Source of the DNA: Thioalkalivibrio thiocyanoxidans ARh2 | GTDB taxonomy: Bacteria; Pseudomonadota; Gammaproteobacteria; Ectothiorhodospirales; Ectothiorhodospiraceae | DNA: 64,000 nt | Assembly: GCF_000385215.1 (NCBI RefSeq) | Contig: NZ_ARQK01000058.1 | Location: 1 to 64,000, forward strand | Reading direction: 5' to 3' | Shown: positions 55,339 to 64,000 of the stretch, one piece after another | Numbering within the stretch: the first letter of the stretch is position 1 | Layout: every line of letters starts with the position of its first letter | Position numbers and translations under genes: made by a program | The notes under the pieces: model-generated | Database searches by the model: none | The model's input: the letters and a program-made list of their open reading frames with translations, nothing else | Told to the model about the DNA's origin: nothing

Positions 55339-56261
55339 TGGCCTCGAAGTCCTTCTCGCTGATGATCCATGGCGGTGCCGGGCGCATCCGCGAGGCCCAG
55401 GACCCACTGGTTGCCGAGCAGTACCACGCCGCGATGCTGCGGGTACTGGAGGCCGGCCGCGAGCGCCTGGCCCGTGGCGAGCGCGCACTCGATACCGTTG
55501 AATACTGCGCGGCGCTGCTTGAGGACGACCCACTGTTCAACGCCGGCACCGGGGCCGCGCTGACGCGCGAGGGCACGGTCGAGCTGGACGCCGCAATCAT
55601 GGACGGTGAAACCCTCGGTGTGGGGGCCGTGGGCGCGGTTCGCGGGATCGCCAATCCCATCCGCCTGGCCCGCGCGATCCTGGAGGACGGTGCGCACGTG
55701 TTCCTGGTCGCAGAGGGCGCCGCAAGCTTTGCTCGGCAGGCCGGGCTGCCCCTGATCGACGAAAGCCGCCTGATCACGGCGCAGCGGCGGGAGCAACTGG
55801 AACGAACGCTGCGGCGCGACGTGGTCACTCTGGACCATGACGAGCCTGCCCCGGGGACCATCGGCGCGGTCGCCCGCGATCAGCGCGGCCACCTGGCGAC
55901 GGCAACCTCCACCGGCGGCATGAATGGCCAGCGCCCCGGTCGCATCGGGGACTCACCCATCGCGGGGGCGGGCGTCTACGCCGACGATCACACCGCCGCC
56001 ATCTCCGCCACCGGCCTCGGCGAGCATTTCCTGCGCAGTGTCTTCGCCAAGGACCTGGCCGACCGTATCGCGCTGCTGGGTCTAGGCGCCGCTGAAGCCC
56101 TCAACGCGAGCCTGCGGCGGCTGCGCGAGCGACTGGATGGCTACGGCGGTGCGATCGTGATCGACCGCGAGGGCCGCTGTGCGGCCGGCACCACCACCCC
56201 GCGAATGATCCATGGCTGGATCGAGCACGGCGGTACCAGCGACACGCGTATCGAGCCATGA
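55338..56261 (+). CDS. iaaA: Isoaspartyl peptidase/L-asparaginase (Ntn hydrolase)
   Basis: The 307-residue proenzyme should cleave itself before Thr174 (GTIGAVARD), whose amino group becomes the nucleophile. Other motifs are HGGAG near residue 11, NAGTGAALTREG, RIGDSPIAGAGVYAD and SATGLGEHFLR. It removes isoaspartyl residues from damaged peptides or hydrolyses asparagine. Start is ATG 55338, directly coupled to the preceding gene. The frame before the next gene leaves 73 bases. Confidence 0.93.
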   Translation: MASKSFSLMIHGGAGRIREAQDPLVAEQYHAAMLRVLEAGRERLARGERALDTVEYCAALLEDDPLFNAGTGAALTREGTVELDAAIMDGETLGVGAVGAVRGIANPIRLARAILEDGAHVFLVAEGAASFARQAGLPLIDESRLITAQRREQLERTLRRDVVTLDHDEPAPGTIGAVARDQRGHLATATSTGGMNGQRPGRIGDSPIAGAGVYADDHTAAISATGLGEHFLRSVFAKDLADRIALLGLGAAEALNASLRRLRERLDGYGGAIVIDREGRCAAGTTTPRMIHGWIEHGGTSDTRIEP

Positions 56262-56325
56262 TCGGAGGTCCCACCGAGCACCCGTCGGGCCAAGCCGTTA
56301 CCATGCCTCGCCCCGCACGGACTAG

Positions 56326-57342
<1,017 letters not shown>

Positions 57343-57368
57343 CCGGAATCAGATGCAGGGACGATGCT

Positions 57369-58898
57369 TCAGCCCTGGCCCGTCCCCGGCAGGGGTGGCG
57401 GCACCCGGTCAAACCAGGGCTGCGCGGCCTCCAGCTGAGTCGCCAGCGAGAGGAGCCGCCCCTCCTCGCCCCAGGGCGCCATGAACTGCACACCCACGGG
57501 GAGTCCATCCCGATCCCAGTGCAACGGCACCGACATCGCGGGGATGCCGGCCAGATTGGCCGCCATGGTAAACGGCGTGCGCTCCAGGTTCTCGAAGGTC
57601 ATCCGCTCCAGAAAGCGGCTGTTCAGCATCCAGCGGCCCACCGGCAGGTACAGGGCGAGACGCTGCAGGGCGCGAACCAGGGGAACCGGCTCCAGCTCGC
57701 CGATCCGCGGCGGCGGCATGGCCACGGTCGGTAGCAGCAGGAGGTCGTAGCGCTCGAACAGCGCCGCCAGCTCGAGACGGACGCGGTGCCAGCCCTGCCG
57801 CGCGCGGGCGTATTCCCCCGCATTCAAAGCCCGGCCCAGGCGCGCCAGCGTGCGCGTATCCAGCTCGAATTCGCCCCGGCGCGCACCCCGTTCGCGCGCC
57901 CGCGCCACAAACGCTGCGGCCTGCCCGTAGAACAGCGCCAGTACTGCCCGCGCCACCCCCCGGCCGTCCACCGGCCAGTCCGTTACCCGCTCGACGACGT
58001 GCCCCTGGGCTTCCAGTAACCCGCCGGCTCGCTCAACGGCCTCGACACAATCGCGATCGACCCGCCCGCCCACGGGCGAATCAACGTTCCAGCCGACCCG
58101 CAGGCAGCCCGGCTCACGCCGGGCGAGCGCCTCGAAGCTTGCCGGAGGCGCCTCCACCCGAAAGGGCGCGGCGGCGCTGTGTCCGGAGGACAGGACATCG
58201 AGCATCCGGGCACTGTCGCGCACGCTGCGCGAAAGCACCCCCTCGCTCACCGCACCCTCCCAGGCCTCACCGGCCAGTGGCGTGGTCGGCACCCGCCCCC
58301 GGGAAGGCTTCAATCCGAACAGGCCGCAGTACGAGGCCGGTATGCGAATCGATCCGGCCCCGTCGTTAGCACCGGCCATGGGCACAACCCCGGCCGCCAC
58401 GGCCGCCGCCGCCCCACCACTGGAACCGCCAGGCGACCGCTCAATGTCCCAGGGATTCCGTGTTGCCCCCCAGAGCACGGACTCCGTAATCCCCTTGAGC
58501 CCGAATTCCGGCGTCGTGGTCTTGCCCAGAATCACCAGGCCCGCTTCCTCGGCGCGCCTCACACTGTCAGCCGTGGCCGATGCGACCACATCGCGGCAGG
58601 CCCGACTGCCCGAGGTACTCCGCAACCCCTGCACGTCCTGCAGCAGATCCTTGATCAGGAAGGGGACGCCCGCAAACGGGCCTTCAATACGCTTCTCGAT
58701 CCGTTTGCGGGCACGCTCGCGGGCGTCGATGCAAACCGCATTGAGCACGGGATTGACGGTATCCAGGCGCTCCAGCGCACAGTGGAGCAGAGACTCGGGC
58801 GTTACCTCCCCGTCCCGTACCGCTGCCGCACTGGCACAGGCATCCCATTGGCGATACGCGCGCGCATCCAGTGCCTGTTCCGGTTTTTCCCCTTTCAT
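57369..58898 (-). CDS. Amidase signature family protein
   Basis: The 509-residue protein has the Ser-cisSer-Lys triad of amidase signature enzymes: Lys in PFLIKDLLQD, cis-Ser in RSPGGSSGGAAAAV and the nucleophile Ser in NDGAGSIRIPASYCGL. ATG 58898 (MKGEKPEQALDAR) is used; the longer frame looks like noncoding. It hydrolyses an unknown amide. It is not GatA, since the associated GatB/GatC genes are absent and the C-terminal part is different. Confidence 0.92.
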   Translation of the reverse strand: MKGEKPEQALDARAYRQWDACASAAAVRDGEVTPESLLHCALERLDTVNPVLNAVCIDARERARKRIEKRIEGPFAGVPFLIKDLLQDVQGLRSTSGSRACRDVVASATADSVRRAEEAGLVILGKTTTPEFGLKGITESVLWGATRNPWDIERSPGGSSGGAAAAVAAGVVPMAGANDGAGSIRIPASYCGLFGLKPSRGRVPTTPLAGEAWEGAVSEGVLSRSVRDSARMLDVLSSGHSAAAPFRVEAPPASFEALARREPGCLRVGWNVDSPVGGRVDRDCVEAVERAGGLLEAQGHVVERVTDWPVDGRGVARAVLALFYGQAAAFVARARERGARRGEFELDTRTLARLGRALNAGEYARARQGWHRVRLELAALFERYDLLLLPTVAMPPPRIGELEPVPLVRALQRLALYLPVGRWMLNSRFLERMTFENLERTPFTMAANLAGIPAMSVPLHWDRDGLPVGVQFMAPWGEEGRLLSLATQLEAAQPWFDRVPPPLPGTGQG

Positions 58899-58987
58899 CC
58901 GGGAACTGTACCGTGGCTCGCCGCATGCGGTCAGGACACCAGGCTCCGTTTCCGGGCCGCCACCGCGGGGCTGCCGCGTCAAAGTTG

Positions 58988-59016
58988 TTGCAAAGGCGCA
59001 CAGCACGCACTATACG
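58988..59016 (+). promoter_or_regulatory. Predicted sigma-70 promoter of the diguanylate cyclase gene
   Basis: TTGCAA (58988-58993), a 17-base spacer and TATACG (59011-59016) lie about 100 bases upstream of the cyclase start, in the divergent gap to the amidase. The match to consensus is fair. Confidence 0.45.
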
Positions 59017-59116
59017 AAGCGGCAGCACGGAGGCTGCAGTTTCAGGATGGACTCGGGAGCAAGGACATGCGCGGCCACAGGGGGCCACCGCCAGATCACC
59101 AACAGGGGCCGGGATC

Positions 59117-60427
59117 ATGAGGATTCTGGTGGTGGATCGCTCGCGCGTGTTCCGGGCCCTGTGGAGCCGCATGGTGGGCGCCGCCGGGCATGAAGCCAGC
59201 ATGGCCGGCACCGGCGCCGAGGGCCTCGCGCGCCTTGAGATCTTCCGCGCGCAGCTGGCCTGCGTTGCGCTGAACCTGCCCGACATGGATGGCCTGGCAT
59301 TCTGCCGCGAGGCGCGCAAGAAGCGCTACGGCCAGGGTCTCCCCCTGATCATCCTCACGTCCAACCCGGACAGACGTATTCGTGAACGCGCTTTCGCCGT
59401 GGGGGCGACCGACGTCCACGACCGGACCAACATTGGCGACCTCTTCCAGCAGGCCGAACGCTACGCGCAGCCTCTGGAACACCTCCACAGCGCCCGCATT
59501 CTGTACGTGGAGGACAGCCCTACCGCCGCGCGTTATCTGCACCGCGCACTGGAGCCCATGGGGCTCGATATCGTCCACTACACCAGCGCCGCCGCGGCCC
59601 TCGCGGCATTCGAGCCGTCGCAGTTCGACCTGGTCCTGACCGATATCCTGGTCGAGGGCGACCTGAGCGGGATGGGGCTCGTGGGGCACATTCGTCAGCA
59701 ATGCCCGGACATGACCGCCATGCCGATCGTCGCCATGTCCGGGCTGGATGACCAGCATCGTCGCGCGGAGCTGTTTCGCCTGGGGGTGAATGACTTCATC
59801 ACCAAGCCTTTCCAGGGGGATGAACTTCGAGCGCGCCTGTGCAACCTGCTGAACAACAAGCGACTGGTGGAAGAGGTACGCCTCCAGCGCCAGAAACACT
59901 ACGAACTGGCCATGGTCGACCCGCTGACCGGCCTCAGCAATCGCAATGCCCTGACCGACTTCGCCAGCCGTTATGTCGACGATCCGTGCAGCCGCGAGCA
60001 ACCACTGGCCCTGATCCTGATGGACCTCGACCACTTCAAGGCCATCAACGACCGTCACGGTCATCTGATCGGCGACGAGGTCCTCGCAGCCATTGGCGAG
60101 CTCCTGCGGGCGGTCGCCGCCCCCGGCGAGGTCCCCATCCGCTTTGGCGGCGAGGAGCTGCTGATGCTGATGCCGGGCAGCGACCTGTTCGATGCCCATA
60201 CCCGTGCCGAGGACCTGCGCCAGCGGATCCAGGATCTGCGCCCGGCGGGCCTGCCGCTCACCGCATCCTTCGGCGTCACCAGCCGAGAGCCCGGCAGCAA
60301 TGCCGAACTCAATGACCTGTTCCGTGCGGCCGACGAGGCCGTCTACAACGCCAAGGCCCGGGGACGAAACTGCGTGGTCTCGGTCCCCGCACAGCCAGAT
60401 GAGTCAGCGGAACAGCAGTTCGGCTGA
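59117..60427 (+). CDS. Two-receiver diguanylate cyclase (REC-REC-GGDEF)
   Basis: From ATG 59117 the protein has 436 residues: receiver 1 (about 1-115), receiver 2 (about 128-245) and a GGDEF domain (about 270-425). The cyclase site reads RFGGEELLML, an active-type GGEEF variant, with MDLDHFKAINDRHGH for metal and substrate. The inhibitory RxxD site before it is absent (GEVPIRFGG). Receiver 2 has its Asp in LVLTDILVEG. In receiver 1 the phospho-Asp position is Ala (CVALNLPDMDG), so it is degenerate. It should make c-di-GMP, the signal that in LapD/LapG systems retains adhesins like the one at 1-1628. Confidence 0.9.
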   Translation: MRILVVDRSRVFRALWSRMVGAAGHEASMAGTGAEGLARLEIFRAQLACVALNLPDMDGLAFCREARKKRYGQGLPLIILTSNPDRRIRERAFAVGATDVHDRTNIGDLFQQAERYAQPLEHLHSARILYVEDSPTAARYLHRALEPMGLDIVHYTSAAAALAAFEPSQFDLVLTDILVEGDLSGMGLVGHIRQQCPDMTAMPIVAMSGLDDQHRRAELFRLGVNDFITKPFQGDELRARLCNLLNNKRLVEEVRLQRQKHYELAMVDPLTGLSNRNALTDFASRYVDDPCSREQPLALILMDLDHFKAINDRHGHLIGDEVLAAIGELLRAVAAPGEVPIRFGGEELLMLMPGSDLFDAHTRAEDLRQRIQDLRPAGLPLTASFGVTSREPGSNAELNDLFRAADEAVYNAKARGRNCVVSVPAQPDESAEQQFG

Positions 60428-60570
60428 CTGGCATCTCTCCAGACCAGCGCGCCCTCCCGGGGCCGGAACCCGGAACCTCTTCACAGCTTCCCGCATGCGT
60501 CCCCCAGTATCCGCCATGGGGTTGTACAGAATCCCTATACTCATCACACATTCGCTTCCCGGAAGTCTGC

Positions 60571-61320
60571 GTGCCTGAGCCCGCCTCCCCGCACATGGCC
60601 GACCACGATCGGCTCCTCGACACCAACCGTCGTTTCTACAATGACTTGTGGAAGGACTCGCAGCTGGTGTCACCCGATCAGTTCAATACCTGGCCCCTGG
60701 TCTGCCGACTCAATCGGGAAGGCTGCGAGCGCCTCGAAGTCGGGCCCGGCATGCGTCCACGGCTGCCCCTGGCCGGCACTCACTTCGCCGACATCAGCGA
60801 CCCCGCCCTGCGCACGCTGCGAGCCGAGGGCGGGCATGCGGAGTCCGCGGTCATCGGCGACCTCCCCTACGAAGACGGGCGCTTCGACCTGATCTGTGCG
60901 CTCGATATCATCGAGCACGTGGAGGATGACGAGCAGGCCCTGCGCGAACTGACGCGAGTCGCGGCACCGGGCGCGCGCATCCTGCTGTCGACGCCACTCC
61001 ATCCGCAGTACTGGACCCGCTTCGACGAAATCGTGGGGCACTATCGGCGCTACACACCCAACAGGCTGTTCGCCTTGCTGGAACGCCATGGTCTGGTCAT
61101 CGACCAAAGCGCTGTCTTCGGCATGAAGCCCCGCTCGTCGCTGCTCACCCGGCTGGGTATGTGGTTCCTGCAGCATCATCGCGATACGGCCATGCATTAC
61201 TACAACCGTTACTTCATGCCGATGGCCCTGAAGCGGCAAAAGACGCTGCAGCTCTACCCGGGCATGATCCCGACGGAGGATGTCGGGGAGGTCTTTCTGG
61301 TCTGCCGCCGGGTTGCCTGA
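60571..61320 (+). CDS. Class I SAM-dependent methyltransferase
   Basis: The 249-residue protein has a Rossmann methyltransferase core: RLEVGPGMRPRLP (motif I), LPYEDGRFDLICALDIIEHV (motif II/IV region) and RILLSTPLHPQYW. GTG 60571 follows GGAAG; ATG 60595 is an alternative. The substrate is unknown; a tail with YYNRYFMPMALKRQK suggests a membrane-near or glycolipid-like target only weakly. Confidence 0.85.
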   Translation: MPEPASPHMADHDRLLDTNRRFYNDLWKDSQLVSPDQFNTWPLVCRLNREGCERLEVGPGMRPRLPLAGTHFADISDPALRTLRAEGGHAESAVIGDLPYEDGRFDLICALDIIEHVEDDEQALRELTRVAAPGARILLSTPLHPQYWTRFDEIVGHYRRYTPNRLFALLERHGLVIDQSAVFGMKPRSSLLTRLGMWFLQHHRDTAMHYYNRYFMPMALKRQKTLQLYPGMIPTEDVGEVFLVCRRVA

Positions 61321-61412
61321 GACGGACACTCGCCAGGCAATCGTGGTTGCTTGAATGAACCCGCTCCCGCGGGTATTGTCCATGGATCAAGACTCTGACT
61401 CAGGCTGCATCG

Positions 61413-61730
61413 ATGTTCGATACGCGTCCCCTGCATACGGCCCAACAACAGCACCCGTTCATCCTGTCGCTGCTCGTGCTGGCGACCGGCTTCGTGCTGA
61501 CGATGCAGAATCCGCAGGCCCAGGACGCCACCGCCGAGTTGGTGTCCAAAGTCGAGCTGCCCACCCTCGCCCAAGTCATGGAGATGCGTCCTCAAAGCCC
61601 GCCACCCGGGGTCGAAGGCGACCAGCTGATGAGCGAGGAGGCCGAGGAAACTCAGGCCCTGATCATGCTGGACCGCGAGGCACAGGTCACGCGCTCCGCG
61701 AGCGAGCTGCGCGAACGCCCGCAACGGTAA
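61413..61730 (+). CDS. Small membrane-anchored or exported protein beside an orphan secretion ATPase
   Basis: The 105-residue protein has one hydrophobic segment (about 16-31, PFILSLLVLATGFVLTMQN) that may be an anchor or signal, then a charged, mostly helical tail rich in Glu, Gln and Arg. No known family is recognised. It ends 25 bases before the GspE-like gene on the same strand, so the two are likely co-expressed and could act together. Confidence 0.6.
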   Translation: MFDTRPLHTAQQQHPFILSLLVLATGFVLTMQNPQAQDATAELVSKVELPTLAQVMEMRPQSPPPGVEGDQLMSEEAEETQALIMLDREAQVTRSASELRERPQR

Positions 61731-61755
61731 GTCCTGTCGTTCGACCGGGGGCTGA

Positions 61756-63015
61756 ATGCCGGAACCCCTCCGCCAGACGCCCGGTGACGGACGCGCGCTG
61801 AAACCCCACCTTGTCCCCGGCCTGCGCGAATACCTCGACGAGGACGAACACGCGCAGGGCCGGCTCGAGGCCCATGCCCTGATCGAGGACGCCGTGGCCG
61901 TACGCGCCTCGGATATCCACCTCGACCCGGAACCCCACGGCTATCGTATTCGCCTGCGCATCGACGGCCTGATGGTGGATGCCATCACCCTCGAGCCCGG
62001 GCTGGGCGAGCTCCTGGCCAACCAGCTCAAGACACTGGCCGGCCTGGACCCCATGCCAACCCTGAACTCCGCCGAAGGCAGCTTCGCCTGGCGCGGTGAA
62101 GACACGGGGCACCTGGATCTTCGTGTCACCACGGTGCCCTGCATCAACGGCGACAAGCTCTCCGTGCGCATCCTGGCCGAGCCGGACGCCTTTCAGGACC
62201 TGGGGGACCTGGGCCTGCCGGGGCGCGAGCTCGACGCGATCCGCCAATGGACACAAACGGCCGGCGGTGTGCTGCTGGTCACCGGCCCCACCGGCAGCGG
62301 CAAAACGACGACGCTCTACGCCCTGCTGCACGAGATTGGTCAGACGCCGCAGCAAATCATTACCCTCGAGGACCCGGTGGAGTACGCCATCCCCGGGATC
62401 AACCAGATCCAGATCAACAGCGAACAGGGGCTCGATTTCGAACAGGGTACCCAGACACTGCTCCGACTCGATCCGGACTACGTGCTCGTGGGCGAGGTCC
62501 GCGATGGCGGTTCTGCGCGGGGGGCGATCAACATCGCCACCAGCGGGCGCTCCCTGATGGCCACCCTCCACAGTCGCGATGCGGTCGGTACCGTCGCCTC
62601 CCTGCGCAATATGGGCCTGGAGGACTTCGAGATTGCACCGACGCTCGAACTGGTGATCGCGCAGCGCCTCGTCCGACGTCTGTGCCCCCATTGCCACGAA
62701 CGCCGGGCACCGGACGACAGGGAGCGACAGTGGCTCGGTATCAGTGGGCGCGAAGCCCCCGAGACGATCTGGACCGCGCGCGGCTGCTCCGCATGCAACA
62801 ATCTCGGCTACCATGGCCGAATCGGCATCTTCGAGGTCTGGCACCTGGACGACGATGACGCCGCGGCGATCCTCGATCACCGCGACGACCGCGGACTGCG
62901 CCAGCGCCTGTCCGACAAGGGCCGGCGCATGCTCCTCGATGACGGCATGGACAAGGCCGAACAAGGCCTGACGACCTACGACGAACTCTTTCGCGCCGGC
63001 CTGCTGTCCCCGTAG
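61756..63015 (+). CDS. GspE/PilB-family secretion ATPase without N1 domain
   Basis: The 419-residue protein is a type II secretion/type IV pilus assembly ATPase. It starts directly with the N2 domain (SDIHLDPEPHGY) and has Walker A (GPTGSGKTTTLYAL), Asp box (ITLEDPVEYAIPG), Walker B (DYVLVGEVRDGG), His box (LMATLHSRDAV) and the tetracysteine zinc motif (CPHCHE, then CSACNNLGYHGR). The N1 domain that docks on the membrane partner, normally about 150 residues, is missing. No other gsp/pil gene is nearby except the small membrane protein before it. It may use a pilus machine encoded elsewhere. Confidence 0.9.
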   Translation: MPEPLRQTPGDGRALKPHLVPGLREYLDEDEHAQGRLEAHALIEDAVAVRASDIHLDPEPHGYRIRLRIDGLMVDAITLEPGLGELLANQLKTLAGLDPMPTLNSAEGSFAWRGEDTGHLDLRVTTVPCINGDKLSVRILAEPDAFQDLGDLGLPGRELDAIRQWTQTAGGVLLVTGPTGSGKTTTLYALLHEIGQTPQQIITLEDPVEYAIPGINQIQINSEQGLDFEQGTQTLLRLDPDYVLVGEVRDGGSARGAINIATSGRSLMATLHSRDAVGTVASLRNMGLEDFEIAPTLELVIAQRLVRRLCPHCHERRAPDDRERQWLGISGREAPETIWTARGCSACNNLGYHGRIGIFEVWHLDDDDAAAILDHRDDRGLRQRLSDKGRRMLLDDGMDKAEQGLTTYDELFRAGLLSP

Positions 63016-63051
63016 CGGGCCATGCGGCCCATACCCGAATACAGACCCGCC

Positions 63052-64000
63052 ATGACCTCGACAGACACTTTCAGCGCACTGCGGCTGCAGACCGGCTACC
63101 CGCGACCGATCCCCGACGTATGCACCTTGAACCGGAGCGACCTCCCCGCCGGCGAGGTGCTGGTCGCCGTTGAACACTCCGGGCTGAACTACAAGGATGC
63201 GATGATCATCAACGGTCTCGGCCGCCTGGTGCAGGAATACCCCCATGTGCCGGGGATCGACCTGGCCGGCACGGTGCGAGAGTCCACCGATGACCGCTAC
63301 CGGCCGGGGGATCGCGTCCTGCTGACGGGCTGGCATGTCGGCGAGCGCCACTGGGGCGGCTTTGCACAGTACGCCCGCGTCCAGGGCGACTGGCTGACCC
63401 CGATCCCGGACACGCTGGATGCGCGTAGCGCGATGATCGTGGGCACGGCCGGGTTTACCGCCATGCTGGCGGTCGAGGCGCTGGAACAGGGCGGTATCAC
63501 CCCCGAGAGCGGCGAGATCCTGGTCACGGGCGCCTCCGGCGGCGTGGGCAACCTGGCGATCGCACTCCTTGCCGCGTTGGGCTATCGCGTCGCGGCCGCC
63601 ACTGGACGGCCGGAGAACACCGCCCATCTGGAGGCCCTGGGCGCCTGCTCGATCGTGCCCCGAACCGAGCTTGCCGAGCGACCCGACCGCCCGCTGCTGT
63701 CCGAACGCTGGGCGGGCGTGATCGACAGCGTAGGTGGCGATACCCTCGCCCACGCCCTCGCCGAGACGCAGGCGCGCGGCGTGGTGGCGGCCTGCGGGCT
63801 CGCGGGCGGTGCGGAGCTGACCACCACGGTCATCCCGTTTCTGCTGCGCGGCATTCGCCTGCAGGGCATCGACTCGGTTCAATATCCGGCGAACGACCGC
63901 GAACGGGTCTGGCAACGCATCGGCGAACTCCTGTCAGCGCAGACGCTGGAGCGTTGCCTGGCCGAAGAGACCGGTCTGTCCCGGCTTCCACAGCGTGCCG
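63052..64000 (+). CDS. YhdH/AcuI-type acryloyl-CoA reductase-like oxidoreductase (3' end cut off)
   Basis: The visible 316 codons form a zinc-free medium-chain dehydrogenase: GLNYKDAMIINGLGRLVQE, VPGIDLAGTVRES, the NADP loop VTGASGGVGNLAIALLAALGY and GVIDSVGGDTLAHAL. These match the YhdH group that reduces acryloyl-CoA. The end is beyond the window, with only a few codons missing compared with the usual 325-330. ATG 63052 is preferred; an in-frame ATG ten codons upstream is possible. Confidence 0.92.
   Translation, partial: MTSTDTFSALRLQTGYPRPIPDVCTLNRSDLPAGEVLVAVEHSGLNYKDAMIINGLGRLVQEYPHVPGIDLAGTVRESTDDRYRPGDRVLLTGWHVGERHWGGFAQYARVQGDWLTPIPDTLDARSAMIVGTAGFTAMLAVEALEQGGITPESGEILVTGASGGVGNLAIALLAALGYRVAAATGRPENTAHLEALGACSIVPRTELAERPDRPLLSERWAGVIDSVGGDTLAHALAETQARGVVAACGLAGGAELTTTVIPFLLRGIRLQGIDSVQYPANDRERVWQRIGELLSAQTLERCLAEETGLSRLPQRA

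Noticed and set aside
61687-63915. 742-codon minus-strand open frame
   Set aside because: Antisense to the GspE-like and YhdH-like genes, both of which have complete motif sets.

Overview
GC-rich chromosomal DNA of a gammaproteobacterium. The order leuC-leuD-leuB-asd-fimV-truA-trpF-trpB-trpA-accD-folC-SPOR-cvpA-purF is a classic gammaproteobacterial core block. The strongly acidic linkers (FimV, the adhesin) and general gene content fit a halophilic or haloalkaliphilic member such as the Ectothiorhodospiraceae/Thioalkalivibrio group. That placement is an inference from style, not from a marker gene. No rRNA, tRNA, CRISPR array, insertion sequence or phage gene was seen, and almost all of the window is coding.

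Layout. (1) 1-6275, minus strand: a type I secretion/biofilm adhesin locus with a LapB-like ABC exporter, a LapC-like adaptor, a LuxR-type regulator with a degenerate receiver, and the N-terminal part of a LapA-type adhesin carrying a retention module and a LapG-type cleavage motif. (2) 6353-10963, minus strand: an Mla/MCE-type lipid transport operon (STAS-permease, ATPase, MCE protein, lipoprotein) that continues into a glutathione peroxidase and tadA. (3) 11103-15084, plus strand: moxR, a DUF58 protein and a membrane transglutaminase, translationally coupled, ending at a shared terminator. (4) 15180-15659: iscR alone, with two well-formed IscR-like operators upstream. (5) 15973-33101: a 17-kb minus-strand run of biosynthesis and housekeeping genes (Leu, Asp family, Trp, fatty acid, folate, purine) plus fimV.

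(6) 33375-43900: a LysR regulator divergent from leuC, an ArsJ-like MFS pump, TspO, a three-gene RND efflux system (adaptor, pump, TolC-like protein) and a DrrAB-like ABC exporter. (7) 43946-53130: mixed accessory genes, including a luciferase-like monooxygenase, a second TrpB with no TrpA partner, an HDAC-like deacetylase, a CPBP protease, a pseudokinase-HDOD-GAF signalling protein, a DUF2235 hydrolase and a small heat shock protein behind a sigma-32-like promoter. (8) 53272-64000: rhomboid protease, exported Asp-box protein, isoaspartyl peptidase, adenosine/adenine deaminase, amidase, a two-receiver diguanylate cyclase, a methyltransferase, an orphan GspE/PilB-like ATPase with a small membrane protein, and the start of a YhdH-type oxidoreductase.

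Two families of long palindromic intergenic repeats are present: near 1803 and 29794, and near 30951 and 33162. The most unusual items are the adhesin operon with its embedded regulator, the pseudokinase-HDOD-GAF protein that has lost all three kinase catalytic residues, the duplicated trpB, and the isolated secretion ATPase. I found no clearly new multi-gene defence or metabolic system; these are the best leads.
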